64,000 nucleotides of DNA from Leptolyngbya sp. FACHB-261. Its GTDB lineage: Bacteria > Cyanobacteriota > Cyanobacteriia > FACHB-261. Below are positions 18,423 to 27,671 of this stretch, piece after piece (the first letter of the stretch is position 1; every line of letters begins with the position of its first letter). The notes beneath the pieces are model-generated. The model saw only the letters and a program-made list of their open reading frames with translations. It made no database searches and was not told the DNA's origin. A program made the translations under genes and the position numbers. Location of the stretch: contig NZ_JACJPL010000027.1 in NCBI RefSeq assembly GCF_014696065.1, forward strand, positions 744,001 through 808,000. The letters run 5' to 3'.

Positions 18423-19199
18423 ATGCGGCGGCGGCAGTTACTAGAGTTGGCACGTTCTGGAGCACTGTTCGGTCTGGGGTTAGCAGGTACAACCTGGGCG
18501 AGGCAGGCAGTGGCCCAAGGGGCACAGCAGCTACGCATTCAATACCTCGGCCACATGTGCTTTCTGTTTTCGGGAGCGGGTAAGCGGGTTCTGGTCAATC
18601 CTTTCCGGGCCTTGGGCTGTACTCAGCGTTACCGAGTGCCAGCAGTATCAGCTGATCTAGTCTTGATCAGCTCGCGGCTACTCGATGAGGGAGCCATTGA
18701 TGTTCTACCAGGTAATCCCCAAATCTTGTTTGAGCCAGGAGCTTACAACGTCCAGGGCTTAACTGTTCAGGGCATCCGTTCTCCCCATGATTTGCGGGAG
18801 GGACGGCGCTTTGGCGATAACGTGGCTTGGCGTTGGGCGCAGGCAGGCATTACCATCCTGCATTTAGGCGGTGCCGCAGCGCCTCTGACCCTAGAACAGC
18901 GCATTCTGACTGGTAGCCCCGACATCCTGTTTGTGCCAGTAGGCGGGGGAGCCAAGTCCTACAATGCTCAGCAGGCGGCAGAGGCAGTGAAGGCACTCAA
19001 CCCTAAAATCGTGGTGCCCACCCAGTACCGGGCTCCTAACTTAGCAGAGGGCAGTTGTGATCTAAGCTCGGTCGATGAGTTCTTGAGCTTGATGCAGGGC
19101 AGTACGATTCGCCGGGGCAACGGGGATTCTCTAACCCTAACCCCAGGACGATTGCCGGATAAAGGCCCAGTCGTGCAAACCTTCGCCTACCGGTTCTAG
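18423..19199 (+). CDS. Tat-exported metallo-beta-lactamase-fold protein lacking most metal ligands
   Basis: 259 residues from ATG 18423 (TTG 18417 is two codons upstream). The N-terminus MRRRQLLELARSGALFGLGL ending in AVAQ looks like a twin-arginine signal. The body follows the UlaG-like MBL fold: LRIQYLGHMCFLF, KRVLVNPF, FEPGAYNVQGLTVQGI, ITILHLGG, DILFVPVGGG, KIVVPTQY. Expected ligands are missing: where HxHxDH should follow the second strand there is ISSRLLDEGAI, HLGD is HLGG, and the closing His is TQY. SPHD is retained. It is probably not an active hydrolase and may bind a ligand in the periplasm. Confidence 0.8.
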   Translation: MRRRQLLELARSGALFGLGLAGTTWARQAVAQGAQQLRIQYLGHMCFLFSGAGKRVLVNPFRALGCTQRYRVPAVSADLVLISSRLLDEGAIDVLPGNPQILFEPGAYNVQGLTVQGIRSPHDLREGRRFGDNVAWRWAQAGITILHLGGAAAPLTLEQRILTGSPDILFVPVGGGAKSYNAQQAAEAVKALNPKIVVPTQYRAPNLAEGSCDLSSVDEFLSLMQGSTIRRGNGDSLTLTPGRLPDKGPVVQTFAYRF

Positions 19200-19280
19200 A
19201 ACGTTGCCTGTTTTAGATCTGAGTTGAGATTCTGAGCCGCTTGATAAACTGCAAGAAAGTCATTTGCGGGCGCTCAGAAT

Positions 19281-20594
19281 ATGCACTCGGAATTCGCACA
19301 GCGACGTCAGCAGCTCCTCGACAAACTGGGTAATGGCACAGCCATTTTCCACAGTGCACCGCCGCAGGTCAATCACAGCGATGTTGAATATCCCTACCGT
19401 CAGGAAAGTGATTTCTACTATCTAACTGGTTTTAATGAACCTGAGGCGGTGGCAGTCTTAGCGCCTCATCATGACGAGCACCGGTTTGTGCTGTTTGTCA
19501 GGCCTCGGGATCCGGAGAAAGAAACCTGGCACGGCTATCGCTCTGGAGTGGAGGGGGCCAAAGAACGCTACGGAGCTGATGAAGCTTACCCCATTGCCGA
19601 GCTAGACGAGAAGCTGCCCCAATATCTCGAAAAGGCTGACCGCATTTACTACAGTCTGGGCCGCGATCAAACTTTTAATCAGACCGTTCTCAAGCACTGG
19701 CAACAGCAGCTTGCTACCTATGCCAAACGCGGTCAAGGTCCCACCGCCTTGGAAGATGCTCGCGTGCTGCTGCATCCCTTGCGTCTGGTTAAGAGCGAGG
19801 CGGAGCTAGCCCTGATCCGCAAAGCAGTGGCGATTAGTGTGGAGGCACACAACGCAGCGCGGGAGCTGGCTCGACCCGGTCGTTACGAGTACGAAGTCCA
19901 GGCCGAGCTAGAGTACCTCTTCAAAAAGCATGGTGGCCTGGGACCGGCTTACCCCTCGATTGTGGCTTCTGGGCCGGGAGCCTGTGTGCTGCACTATATC
20001 GAGAATGATCGCCAAATACAGGACGGCGATTTGCTGCTGATCGATGCGGGCTGCTGCTACAGCTACTACAACGCCGATATCACTCGCACCTTTCCTGTAG
20101 CAGGCCGATTTACCCCGGAGCAGAAAACGCTCTATGAACTGGTGCTGAAGGCGCAATTAGCAGCCATTGAGGCAGTCCAGCCCGGTGAGCCCTACGGTGC
20201 CTTTCACGACGCTGCTGTGCGAGTCTTGACCGAGGGTTTAGTCGAGCTAGGGCTGCTGGTTGGGGAAATAGACAAGCTGATTGAAGAAGAGAAGTACAAG
20301 CCTTTCTACATGCATCGCACGGGGCACTGGCTGGGACTTGATGTGCACGATGTGGGTGTCTACAAATATGGCGACACCTGGCACAGTCTTCAACCTGGCA
20401 ATGTGCTCACAGTTGAGCCTGGAATCTACATTGCACCAGATATCAAGCTGGCAGAAGATCAGCCCCCCGTACCAGAGCGCTGGCATGGCATTGGTATTCG
20501 CATTGAGGATGACGTATTAGTCACCGCAACGGGACACGAAATTTTGACCCGCGAGGTTCCTAAAGCCATCGCCGATCTGGAATGGGCAATGTAG
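19281..20594 (+). CDS. pepP: Xaa-Pro aminopeptidase (aminopeptidase P, M24B)
   Basis: 437 residues, typical length. An N-terminal aminopeptidase P domain (FAQRRQQLLDKLGNGTAIF, QESDFYYLTGFNEPEAV) precedes the pita-bread catalytic domain. The five metal ligands are visible: two Asp in LLIDAGCCYSYYNADITRTF, His in HRTGHWLGLDVHDVG, Glu in LTVEPGIYI, and Glu in GIGIRIEDDVLVT. It removes N-terminal residues before proline using two metal ions, usually manganese. Cytoplasmic. ATG 19281 follows the MBL-fold gene by 80 bases on the same strand. Confidence 0.96.
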   Translation: MHSEFAQRRQQLLDKLGNGTAIFHSAPPQVNHSDVEYPYRQESDFYYLTGFNEPEAVAVLAPHHDEHRFVLFVRPRDPEKETWHGYRSGVEGAKERYGADEAYPIAELDEKLPQYLEKADRIYYSLGRDQTFNQTVLKHWQQQLATYAKRGQGPTALEDARVLLHPLRLVKSEAELALIRKAVAISVEAHNAARELARPGRYEYEVQAELEYLFKKHGGLGPAYPSIVASGPGACVLHYIENDRQIQDGDLLLIDAGCCYSYYNADITRTFPVAGRFTPEQKTLYELVLKAQLAAIEAVQPGEPYGAFHDAAVRVLTEGLVELGLLVGEIDKLIEEEKYKPFYMHRTGHWLGLDVHDVGVYKYGDTWHSLQPGNVLTVEPGIYIAPDIKLAEDQPPVPERWHGIGIRIEDDVLVTATGHEILTREVPKAIADLEWAM

Positions 20595-20695
20595 ATTGGG
20601 AGGCATCAAGTTCAGCCGCCAGACATTAACCTTCGAAGCCATAGCCTGATCAGGACAACCTGACAGGCTTTCAGATTGAGGTACAGGTTAAATAT

Positions 20696-23600
20696 ATGTC
20701 AGGGCAACCTCCCGCTCAAAAATCTTGGCTGCACGATGAAGCCGCACTGAGTAATGTTTTTGAACATATCTCTGACGGCATTTTCATCGTGGATGTGGAA
20801 ACCATTCAGGACGAAAGCGGCGCAGAGGTGATTGCCTTTCGTTACGTGGGCTGTAATCCAGCCGACGAACGGATGACTGGACTTTCTAATCAGGCGATTG
20901 CTGGCTTTCGCCCCCATGAATGCCTGCCTCCAGAAATTGCTGACAGAGTTTGTGCCAACTACAGGCGTTGTCTAGAGCACGCTGAGCCAATTAGTTATGA
21001 GGAATCATTCGATCGCCCGCCAAACTGGCTGGCTAGACCTGATGCTCAACCCATTGCTGGCTCCTCTGTTGGTGAGGGTTCTGTAACAGAGCCACCCCGC
21101 CAATTGTTGACGACTCTTTCAGCCGTTCGGGATGCTAATGGTCGAGTCTGGCGCATTATTGGCTCCGGTCAAGATATCACCGAGCGCAAACGGGCAGAGG
21201 CCGCCCTACGCCAGAGCGAAGAGTTGTTCCGGTCCCTGAGCGCCTGCTCCCCGGTTGGCATCTTTCTGGCAGACACTGAAGGCCGGTGCTTGTACACGAA
21301 CCCTCAGTGTCAAGCGATCTGCGGTTTGACGCTGGAGGAAAGCCTGGGTGAAGGCTGGGCAAAGGCTGTTCATCCAGAGGATCGCGAGTGGGTGTTTGCT
21401 GAGTGGTCACTCGCAGCGCGTGCGGGCCAGAAATGCTTCCAGGAATACCGCTTTCTGAGGCAGGATGGGAGCATATGCTGGGTCCGAGTTCGCACATCAC
21501 CACGGCTCTCTGACCAGGGAGAGTTAATGGGTCATGTAGGCACGATTGAAGACATTACCGTAAGCAAGCAACTGGAAGCAGAACGTCAGCAGGCTGAGGC
21601 CATACTTCAGCAGAGCGAAGCGCGCTACCGAGCTATTGTTGAGGACCAGATTGAACTGCTATGTCGTTTTTTGCCTGATGGGACTTTAACCTTCGCCAAT
21701 GACTCTTTCTGTCGCTACTATGGGCGCAACCAGAAAGAGCTGATCGGCAATCCCTTTTGGGCCTCGAATCCAAATATTGATCGTGACCAAGTCGCTCAGC
21801 ATATTGCCAGTCTTAGTGCAGAAAACCCTGTCGCCAGTATTGAAGAGTATTTCATCAATCAAAGCGGGCAATTACGCTATCAACTGTGGACTGACCGAGC
21901 CATTTTCGATGAGCAGGGCCGTCTAGTTGAAATTCAAGCGATTGGGCAAGATATCACAGAGCGAAAGCAAGCGGAAGAGGCATTACGTAGAAGTGAAGCT
22001 TACTACCGCGCCATTGTTGAGGACCAAACGGAACTAATTAGCCGTTCACGGCCCGATGGCACCCTAACTTTTGTCAATGAAGCCTACTGTCGCCACGTCA
22101 ATCAACCCCGCGAGACGTTAATTGGTCAAAACTATAAGCCTTTTGTATTGGAGCAGGACCGAGCACAATTAGAACAACATTTGGCTACGCTGAACCGCGA
22201 TAATCCTGTCGCCATTATTGAGCATCGAGAAGTAGCGGGCAATGGCGAAATTCGCTGGATGCAGTGGATCGACCGTGCCATCCTGGATGAGCAAGGCCAA
22301 TTAATTGAAGTGCAATCGGTAGGGCACGATATTACTGAGCGTAAGCGAACTGCTGAGCGGGAGCAACTGCTCTCAACCATTGCTCTACGGATTCGGCAAT
22401 CGTTAGATCTTAATGAGATCCTCAATGCAACCGTGACAGGAGTTCGGCAACTTATCCAGGCCGACCGGGTCGTTATTTACCGCTTTCAACCGGATTGGAC
22501 CGGGGTTGTTGTTGTGGAGTCTGTTGGCATCGGCTGGACACCGATGGTTGGCATGAAGATTACTAACCCTTTAGGAGAAAGCTATATTCAATCTTTGTCT
22601 CAGGGACAAGTCATAGCAATAGAGGATATTCACGTTGCAGAGATCGATCAATATCACCTTGATTTAGTCGCCCAATTTCAGGTCAGAGGCGACTTGGTAG
22701 TTCCCATCCCACAAGATCATCAATTGTGGGGACTGTTGATTGTTCACCAATGTTCTGGGCCCCGTAGCTGGCAAAGTTTTGAGATTGATCTGCTGAAGCA
22801 ATTATCAACCCAGGTTTCTATTGCGATTCAACAGGCCCAACTTTATGAACAGACCCAACTCCAAGCCCAACAGGAACAGGCATTAAACCGAATCACACAA
22901 ACGATTCGCAACTCACTCGATCTAGACACGATTTTTTCGACTGCGGTTGCAGAAATCCGCCAGTTGTTAAAAGCCGATCGCATGGTCCTGTTCCGCTTTA
23001 GCATCGAAACTAGCCTTGTTTTGGCTCAGTCAGTAGGCCCAGGTCTCAACCTGATTGGCGAGATTTCAACTGAACTTCACGAGGCCTGGGCCAAGCAGCG
23101 CCTTACCCATTTTCAGCAGGGTAACATTAGTGTGATGCCCGATTTTCAGCAGCTTTCATTTCCCGCAAAAGTTGACGAGTTTATTCAGCAATATCAAGTT
23201 AAATCATCCCTAGCTGTTCCTGTAATTCAAGGTGCTCATTTTCTGGGGGTTCTAACTGCTCACCAATGTTCTGGTTCCCGCTATTGGCAGCCCTTTGAAA
23301 TCGAACTACTAGAACGATTAGCAGATCAGCTAGCTATTGCTATTCAGCAGGCCGAACTCTACAAACAAACTCAACATCAGGCGCAACGAGCCCAAGCGCT
23401 TAACCGAGTTACACAAGTGATTCGCAGTTCGCTCGATTTAAACACTATTTTTACAACGGCAGTAGAGGAGATTGGCAAGCTGCTGCAAGTCGATCGTTCT
23501 GGCATCTTTCAATATGTATCTGAACGGCAAGTTTGGCTGAGAGTCGCTGATTATCGTCAACGAGATGATTTGCCTGTGACCTTAGGCTTAGAGATTCCAT

Positions 23601-25165
23601 CCACAAATAATCTAGTGAGTCTTCGCCTGAAGCAGCTAGAGATTGTTCAGATTGACGACACGACCAACACTGAACAAGGCGAAGTCAATCAGAACCTTGC
23701 TCAAGCCTTTCCTGGCGCCTGGCTGTTAGTGCCTCTCCACTTTCAGCGTTCCCTGTGGGGTTGCCTGAGTCTATCAATGGTGAACTCTAGCCATAGCTGG
23801 CAAAACTCCGAAGTGGATCTAGCTTGTGCTGTTGCCGATCAGCTCTCGATGGCCATTCAACAAGCTCAGCTCTATCAACAGGTGCAAGCACTTAACAGCC
23901 AGCTTGAACATCAGGTACAGGAACGCACTGCCCAATTGCAGCAAGCACTCGAATTTGAAGCAGTGCTCAAGCGAGTAACCGATAAGGTGCGAGATAGCTT
24001 GGATGAGCAGCAAATTTTGCGCACTGCTGTGCGAGAGTTAGTCCTCGCTCTGAACGTGGACTATTGCAATACCGCTGCCTACGTTATCAACTCCGATACG
24101 GGCAAGCTCGACCATCTAGTCATCGAGCACGAATATGGTCTCAAGGATTGGCCCTCCCTACAAGACCAAGTTTTTGAAGTTGCCGAGCTCTCTGAAATTT
24201 ACGACTATCTCTTTCAGGGAAAATACCTTCAGTTTTGTGAGTTATTTCCATTGCCCGGTCGGCCTAGAGCAGTAACCTTAGCCTGCCCTATTTTTGATGA
24301 GCAAGGGGTTATTGGCGGTCTGTGGTTATTTAAGCAGTCAGAGAGTGCCTTTGACGAAATGGAAGTGCGATTGACCCAGCAGGTGGTCAACCAGTGCGCT
24401 ATTGCTATCCGACAGGCTCGTCTTTACCAAGCATCACAATCTCAAGTCGTTGCCCTTGAGCATTTGAATCGGCTCAAAGATGATTTTCTGAGCACTGTCT
24501 CCCATGAATTGCGAACCCCACTCTCCAACATGCGTATGGCAATTCACATGTTAAAAACAACGGCTGGGGCCAAAAATGGTGAACGATATTTAGAAATTCT
24601 GCAAACGGAGTGTGCCCGTGAGATTGAACTGATTAACGACTTACTAGATCTACAGCGTTTAGAAACCGGTCTAGCTCCTATAGAAGCAGAATCTTTACAA
24701 CTGCAAGATTGGATTCCTGACCTGATTGAACCGTTCCAATCGCGGATCCTTGAACGGCAGCAAACGTTTCGGGTCGAGCTTGCCTCTGATCTACCGCCCT
24801 TGATCTCAGGCCGGAAGGAACTGAGCCGCATTCTCTCAGAGCTGCTCAACAACGCCTGTAAGTACACCCGACCGAATGGCACGATTACGCTCAAAGCTCA
24901 AGCCATCGTCGGTCCAGTCCCCATGATTGCGATCGCCGTTTGCAACAGTGAAGAACTGCCTCAGGCCGAATTGACCCGTGTCTTCGACAAGTTCTACCGT
25001 ATTCCCAATGCCGATCCCTGGCGACAGGGGGGCACCGGCTTGGGTCTGGCCCTGGTGCAAAAGCTGGCGGAACATTTGCAGGGAAAAATCAGTGTGCAGA
25101 GCCAAGCCAAGCAGACGGTCTTCACCGTGCTCTTGCCCCAAACCCCTGTCTCCCGAAGCCTGTAG
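20696..25165 (+). CDS. Large multi-sensor histidine kinase (4 PAS, 4 GAF)
   Basis: 1489 residues, no membrane segment. Four PAS/PAC units (about 17-165, 175-295, 307-430, 432-555), each closed by a 'GQDITERK'-type PAC end. Four GAF domains follow (about 565-720, 740-900, 915-1075, 1105-1260); the first two contain HQCSG followed by W and FEIELL, like phytochrome-type GAFs, but lack an obvious bilin-binding Cys-His. A coiled linker (QVQERTAQLQQAL) splits GAF3 and GAF4. The HisKA box is FLSTVSHELRTPLSNMR with His1270. The ATPase domain has NACKYT, FDKFYR and GGTGLGLALV. Ligands unknown. No response regulator is adjacent. GAF and PAS copies are internal duplications. Confidence 0.92.
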   Translation: MSGQPPAQKSWLHDEAALSNVFEHISDGIFIVDVETIQDESGAEVIAFRYVGCNPADERMTGLSNQAIAGFRPHECLPPEIADRVCANYRRCLEHAEPISYEESFDRPPNWLARPDAQPIAGSSVGEGSVTEPPRQLLTTLSAVRDANGRVWRIIGSGQDITERKRAEAALRQSEELFRSLSACSPVGIFLADTEGRCLYTNPQCQAICGLTLEESLGEGWAKAVHPEDREWVFAEWSLAARAGQKCFQEYRFLRQDGSICWVRVRTSPRLSDQGELMGHVGTIEDITVSKQLEAERQQAEAILQQSEARYRAIVEDQIELLCRFLPDGTLTFANDSFCRYYGRNQKELIGNPFWASNPNIDRDQVAQHIASLSAENPVASIEEYFINQSGQLRYQLWTDRAIFDEQGRLVEIQAIGQDITERKQAEEALRRSEAYYRAIVEDQTELISRSRPDGTLTFVNEAYCRHVNQPRETLIGQNYKPFVLEQDRAQLEQHLATLNRDNPVAIIEHREVAGNGEIRWMQWIDRAILDEQGQLIEVQSVGHDITERKRTAEREQLLSTIALRIRQSLDLNEILNATVTGVRQLIQADRVVIYRFQPDWTGVVVVESVGIGWTPMVGMKITNPLGESYIQSLSQGQVIAIEDIHVAEIDQYHLDLVAQFQVRGDLVVPIPQDHQLWGLLIVHQCSGPRSWQSFEIDLLKQLSTQVSIAIQQAQLYEQTQLQAQQEQALNRITQTIRNSLDLDTIFSTAVAEIRQLLKADRMVLFRFSIETSLVLAQSVGPGLNLIGEISTELHEAWAKQRLTHFQQGNISVMPDFQQLSFPAKVDEFIQQYQVKSSLAVPVIQGAHFLGVLTAHQCSGSRYWQPFEIELLERLADQLAIAIQQAELYKQTQHQAQRAQALNRVTQVIRSSLDLNTIFTTAVEEIGKLLQVDRSGIFQYVSERQVWLRVADYRQRDDLPVTLGLEIPSTNNLVSLRLKQLEIVQIDDTTNTEQGEVNQNLAQAFPGAWLLVPLHFQRSLWGCLSLSMVNSSHSWQNSEVDLACAVADQLSMAIQQAQLYQQVQALNSQLEHQVQERTAQLQQALEFEAVLKRVTDKVRDSLDEQQILRTAVRELVLALNVDYCNTAAYVINSDTGKLDHLVIEHEYGLKDWPSLQDQVFEVAELSEIYDYLFQGKYLQFCELFPLPGRPRAVTLACPIFDEQGVIGGLWLFKQSESAFDEMEVRLTQQVVNQCAIAIRQARLYQASQSQVVALEHLNRLKDDFLSTVSHELRTPLSNMRMAIHMLKTTAGAKNGERYLEILQTECAREIELINDLLDLQRLETGLAPIEAESLQLQDWIPDLIEPFQSRILERQQTFRVELASDLPPLISGRKELSRILSELLNNACKYTRPNGTITLKAQAIVGPVPMIAIAVCNSEELPQAELTRVFDKFYRIPNADPWRQGGTGLGLALVQKLAEHLQGKISVQSQAKQTVFTVLLPQTPVSRSL

Positions 25166-25220
25166 AGCGCAACAAGAGCTTATCTAGCAGTACCTAAGAC
25201 ACCGAGTCAAAGTAAATAAC

Positions 25221-25270
25221 TAGGGCCTCAGCCTGCCTCAGCAATAATTAGGGCCTCAGCCTGCCTCAGC
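25221..25270. repeat. Two-copy 22-base direct repeat
   Basis: Two identical 22-base copies (starting TAGGGCCTCAGCC) at 25221-25242 and 25249-25270, 28 bases apart. The second copy overlaps the stop codon of the convergent aldo/keto reductase gene. Confidence 0.8.
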
Positions 25271-26465
25271 TCCGCGAGAGCCGTTTCACCGCCTCCCCAC
25301 CCAAGATCTCATGCGCCTCGGCTAGTAAATCAGGAATAATGTCGCGGTGGGGGCTGGCTAGTAAACACTTCTGCAACTCACGGCGATTGAGTCGGGCAGC
25401 ACTCTGGCCTGGAAACCAGTGTCCGCCGCTGCCCAAGAGGTTGTAGCGCATGCGGCCATACTCAACCAGGTCATAGGCGAGAGCCAGATTACGCAGCCAG
25501 AGGATCATCGGAATATTGATGCCGTGCGGCGTCTCCTCCGGCTTGGGCAACCCCTGCTGCCAGGTTTCAACCCAATTAGCCCCGAGGCGATCGACGAGGG
25601 CTTGTTCCAGACTGCCTATAATCGGCGGCAACAGTTCTTGGGTACGGTCGAGCACCTCTAGAGTCTTCAGGTGTTCATCAAAATCCTGAGGCCGCGCTGC
25701 CCCTAGCGAAAGCGTATGCACCTGAGGGTGAGATAGACAAAACAAGTTATTGAAGACAATCGGGCTCAATGGTGAACACAGGTCCACCAGCTTTTGCGGC
25801 GGCCGATCGAGCAAGCCCCCTTTGTTTGTGGGGCTAATAATGAAAACCCCCACATCCTGTCGAGTGGCAGCTTCAATGGCAGGCCAGTTGAGCTGATTGA
25901 TGTAGTACCAGTGCAGATTGACATAATCAAACTCGCCCGTGTTAATCGCCTGCACAATCACATCGGTGGGACCGTGGGTCGAAAAACCGACAAAGCGCAC
26001 CTTTCCCTCGCGTTGCAGTGAACGCACCACATCCAAGCAACCGCCCTTGCGCACCGTCCATTCCAGCAGTTGTGGCGTGTTGATGCCGTGAAGGCCTAGC
26101 AAGTCAACATAATCCAGCTTCAGATAAGCCAGAGATTGCTCAAACGTGCGCCGAAATTCTTGGGCATTGGCCACTGGGGAAACTTTGGTTTGCACGATTA
26201 GCGACTCGCGCGGCAATTTAGGCAGCACCCAGCCCAATTGCATTTCCGAGGAGCCATAGCCCCGTGCCGTCTCGATGTGATTGATGCCCAGCTCTAAGGC
26301 TCTATGAATCGTTGCCTCTAAGTTGGCTTGGCCGTCCGCCGGAACCTCACGGGGCTGGATATCCTGCCACTTGTGCTGATAGCGCATTCCCCCACAAGAG
26401 AATACCGGCATCTGAAGATTGGTGCGACCAAAACGCCGCCGTACCATTGCAACTGTGGACTTCAT
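25266..26465 (-). CDS. Aldo/keto reductase
   Basis: 399 residues from ATG 26465; a TTG six codons upstream (26483) would lengthen it. A TIM-barrel AKR: FGRTNLQMPVFSCGGMRY, ELGINHIETARGYGSSE with the catalytic Tyr, LIVQTKVSP with the Lys, YVDLLGLHGIN with the His, VRFVGFSTHG. The usual catalytic-site Asp before 'TA..YG' is Glu here. A C-terminal extension of about 110 residues (from about 290) is rich in Leu/Arg; in related proteins this part may bind a 4Fe-4S cluster, but no CxxCxxC is present here. NADPH-dependent carbonyl reduction is expected; substrate unknown. Confidence 0.88.
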   Translation of the reverse strand: MKSTVAMVRRRFGRTNLQMPVFSCGGMRYQHKWQDIQPREVPADGQANLEATIHRALELGINHIETARGYGSSEMQLGWVLPKLPRESLIVQTKVSPVANAQEFRRTFEQSLAYLKLDYVDLLGLHGINTPQLLEWTVRKGGCLDVVRSLQREGKVRFVGFSTHGPTDVIVQAINTGEFDYVNLHWYYINQLNWPAIEAATRQDVGVFIISPTNKGGLLDRPPQKLVDLCSPLSPIVFNNLFCLSHPQVHTLSLGAARPQDFDEHLKTLEVLDRTQELLPPIIGSLEQALVDRLGANWVETWQQGLPKPEETPHGINIPMILWLRNLALAYDLVEYGRMRYNLLGSGGHWFPGQSAARLNRRELQKCLLASPHRDIIPDLLAEAHEILGGEAVKRLSRS

Positions 26466-26492
26466 GACCAACTCAGTTCTCAATTAAGGGCA

Positions 26493-27296
26493 TTAAGGGC
26501 TGAAAGTAGAAGGAATGGCAGCAAATTCTACTGTTTCACCCGGTCCGGGCGTGTAAAGCTGCGTGGCCAGACCCGACGCCTTTAGGCGGTCCTGAAACTC
26601 AGCCACACTGCCTAGACTACGGATCAACTTAGGCAACAAGCCACTAACTTGCATACTGTCTGACACGAGCGCGGTTGGCACAACAGCCCGGGGTTGTACT
26701 GCCTGCACAACGGCCAGCGCTTCTTCCGGTCCCATGATCACCTGTCCGAGAACGGGAAAGACTTGACCGACGACTGGCACGACTAGCACATCGACCCGGC
26801 CCACTTGCTGGGCTAGCTGCCGTTGCATTGCAGGGGCAACGGTATGGGGCTCATAGTAGAGCGTGCAATCATCACCCTGCGAAGCGCTCTGGAGAAGGTA
26901 GCCGTTTTCCTGGACGCCTTGGATCTTGGCACCTGGGACAGCTGTGATTCGGAGGCTTCCCAACTGATGAGTTTGCCAATTGGTGAGCGGGGTGACTGAG
27001 TTGTAGCCCAGGGAGCGGGCGATGCGAGCCGCTTCCGGTGTGGCAACGACGGGGATACTACGGTCGAGTTGCGCCAACGTGGGCCGATGGCTGTGATCAT
27101 CCAGATCCTGCGATAGCAGAATTAGATCCACTGGGGGTAATGTGGCTGGGGTGAAGGGTGCTGCCTGTTGACGGCGCAGTTCAAACAGCCAGGGGTGGTA
27201 GATCACCATTGGCTCAACCAGCCAGGGGTCAATCAGTACCGTTTTGTCAGCGAGACGTAGCAACCAGGAATTGAGGTCGATCCGGGTCAGTTGCAT
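26493..27296 (-). CDS. Metallo-beta-lactamase-like protein
   Basis: 267 residues. ATG 27296 shares its A with the TGA of the upstream small membrane gene (TGATG, with GGAG in front), which decides the start over the upstream in-frame codon at 27335. Fold landmarks: LTRIDLNSWLLRLADKTVLI, IDPWLVEP, LILLSQDLDDHSH, LRITAVPGAKIQG, DVLVVPVVG, RAVVPTAL. The HxHxDH motif is SQDLDDH, so two of its histidines are replaced, and the closing strand His is absent. Probably a UlaG-like fold with altered or no catalysis. Confidence 0.78.
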   Translation of the reverse strand: MQLTRIDLNSWLLRLADKTVLIDPWLVEPMVIYHPWLFELRRQQAAPFTPATLPPVDLILLSQDLDDHSHRPTLAQLDRSIPVVATPEAARIARSLGYNSVTPLTNWQTHQLGSLRITAVPGAKIQGVQENGYLLQSASQGDDCTLYYEPHTVAPAMQRQLAQQVGRVDVLVVPVVGQVFPVLGQVIMGPEEALAVVQAVQPRAVVPTALVSDSMQVSGLLPKLIRSLGSVAEFQDRLKASGLATQLYTPGPGETVEFAAIPSTFSP

Positions 27297-27493
27297 CAAC
27301 TCTCCTGTTCTTTGCGCCCAGATTGCACTGCCCAATAAAACAGCGCTGCGGTGAGCGGCACACTCACCAACAAAATGATGCTGGTGGCAACCACTCCAAA
27401 GCGAGGCTGACCGTAAAGCAGTTCAAAGACACAACCTACTGCGGCAATGGCACTGACGGTAGAGCTACCAAGGAAAAGAGAACTTTTAGGCAT
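27297..27493 (-). CDS. Small two-helix membrane protein
   Basis: 65 residues, MPKSSLFLGSSTVSAIAAVG at the start. Two hydrophobic segments: residues 8-26 (SSTVSAIAAVGCVFELLYG) and 34-58 (VVATSIILLVSVPLTAALFYW). It ends RKEQES and overlaps the following MBL-like gene by one base, so the two are translationally coupled. The family is not named by me; it resembles small conserved cyanobacterial membrane proteins of unknown function. Confidence 0.75.
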
Positions 27494-27671
27494 TACAAAA
27501 AGGCTTTTACTTTGCTTAACAATTATAGAAGCCGGTCAGCGCTTCGGCGTAGGCTGCCCTAGTAGCCTACGGTAGCTAACAATACAGTTCGCTGTAACTA
27601 GTAGAGAGACATATAGGTCTAGTTGCAGCAAACGTGAGTTGAGATCTCCTACAAGCTGAGGTTTGAGGCAG

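Noticed and set aside
20696-25165. Phytochrome or cyanobacteriochrome chromophore site in the GAF domains
   Set aside because: No Cys-His or DXCF motif is visible in the four GAF units.
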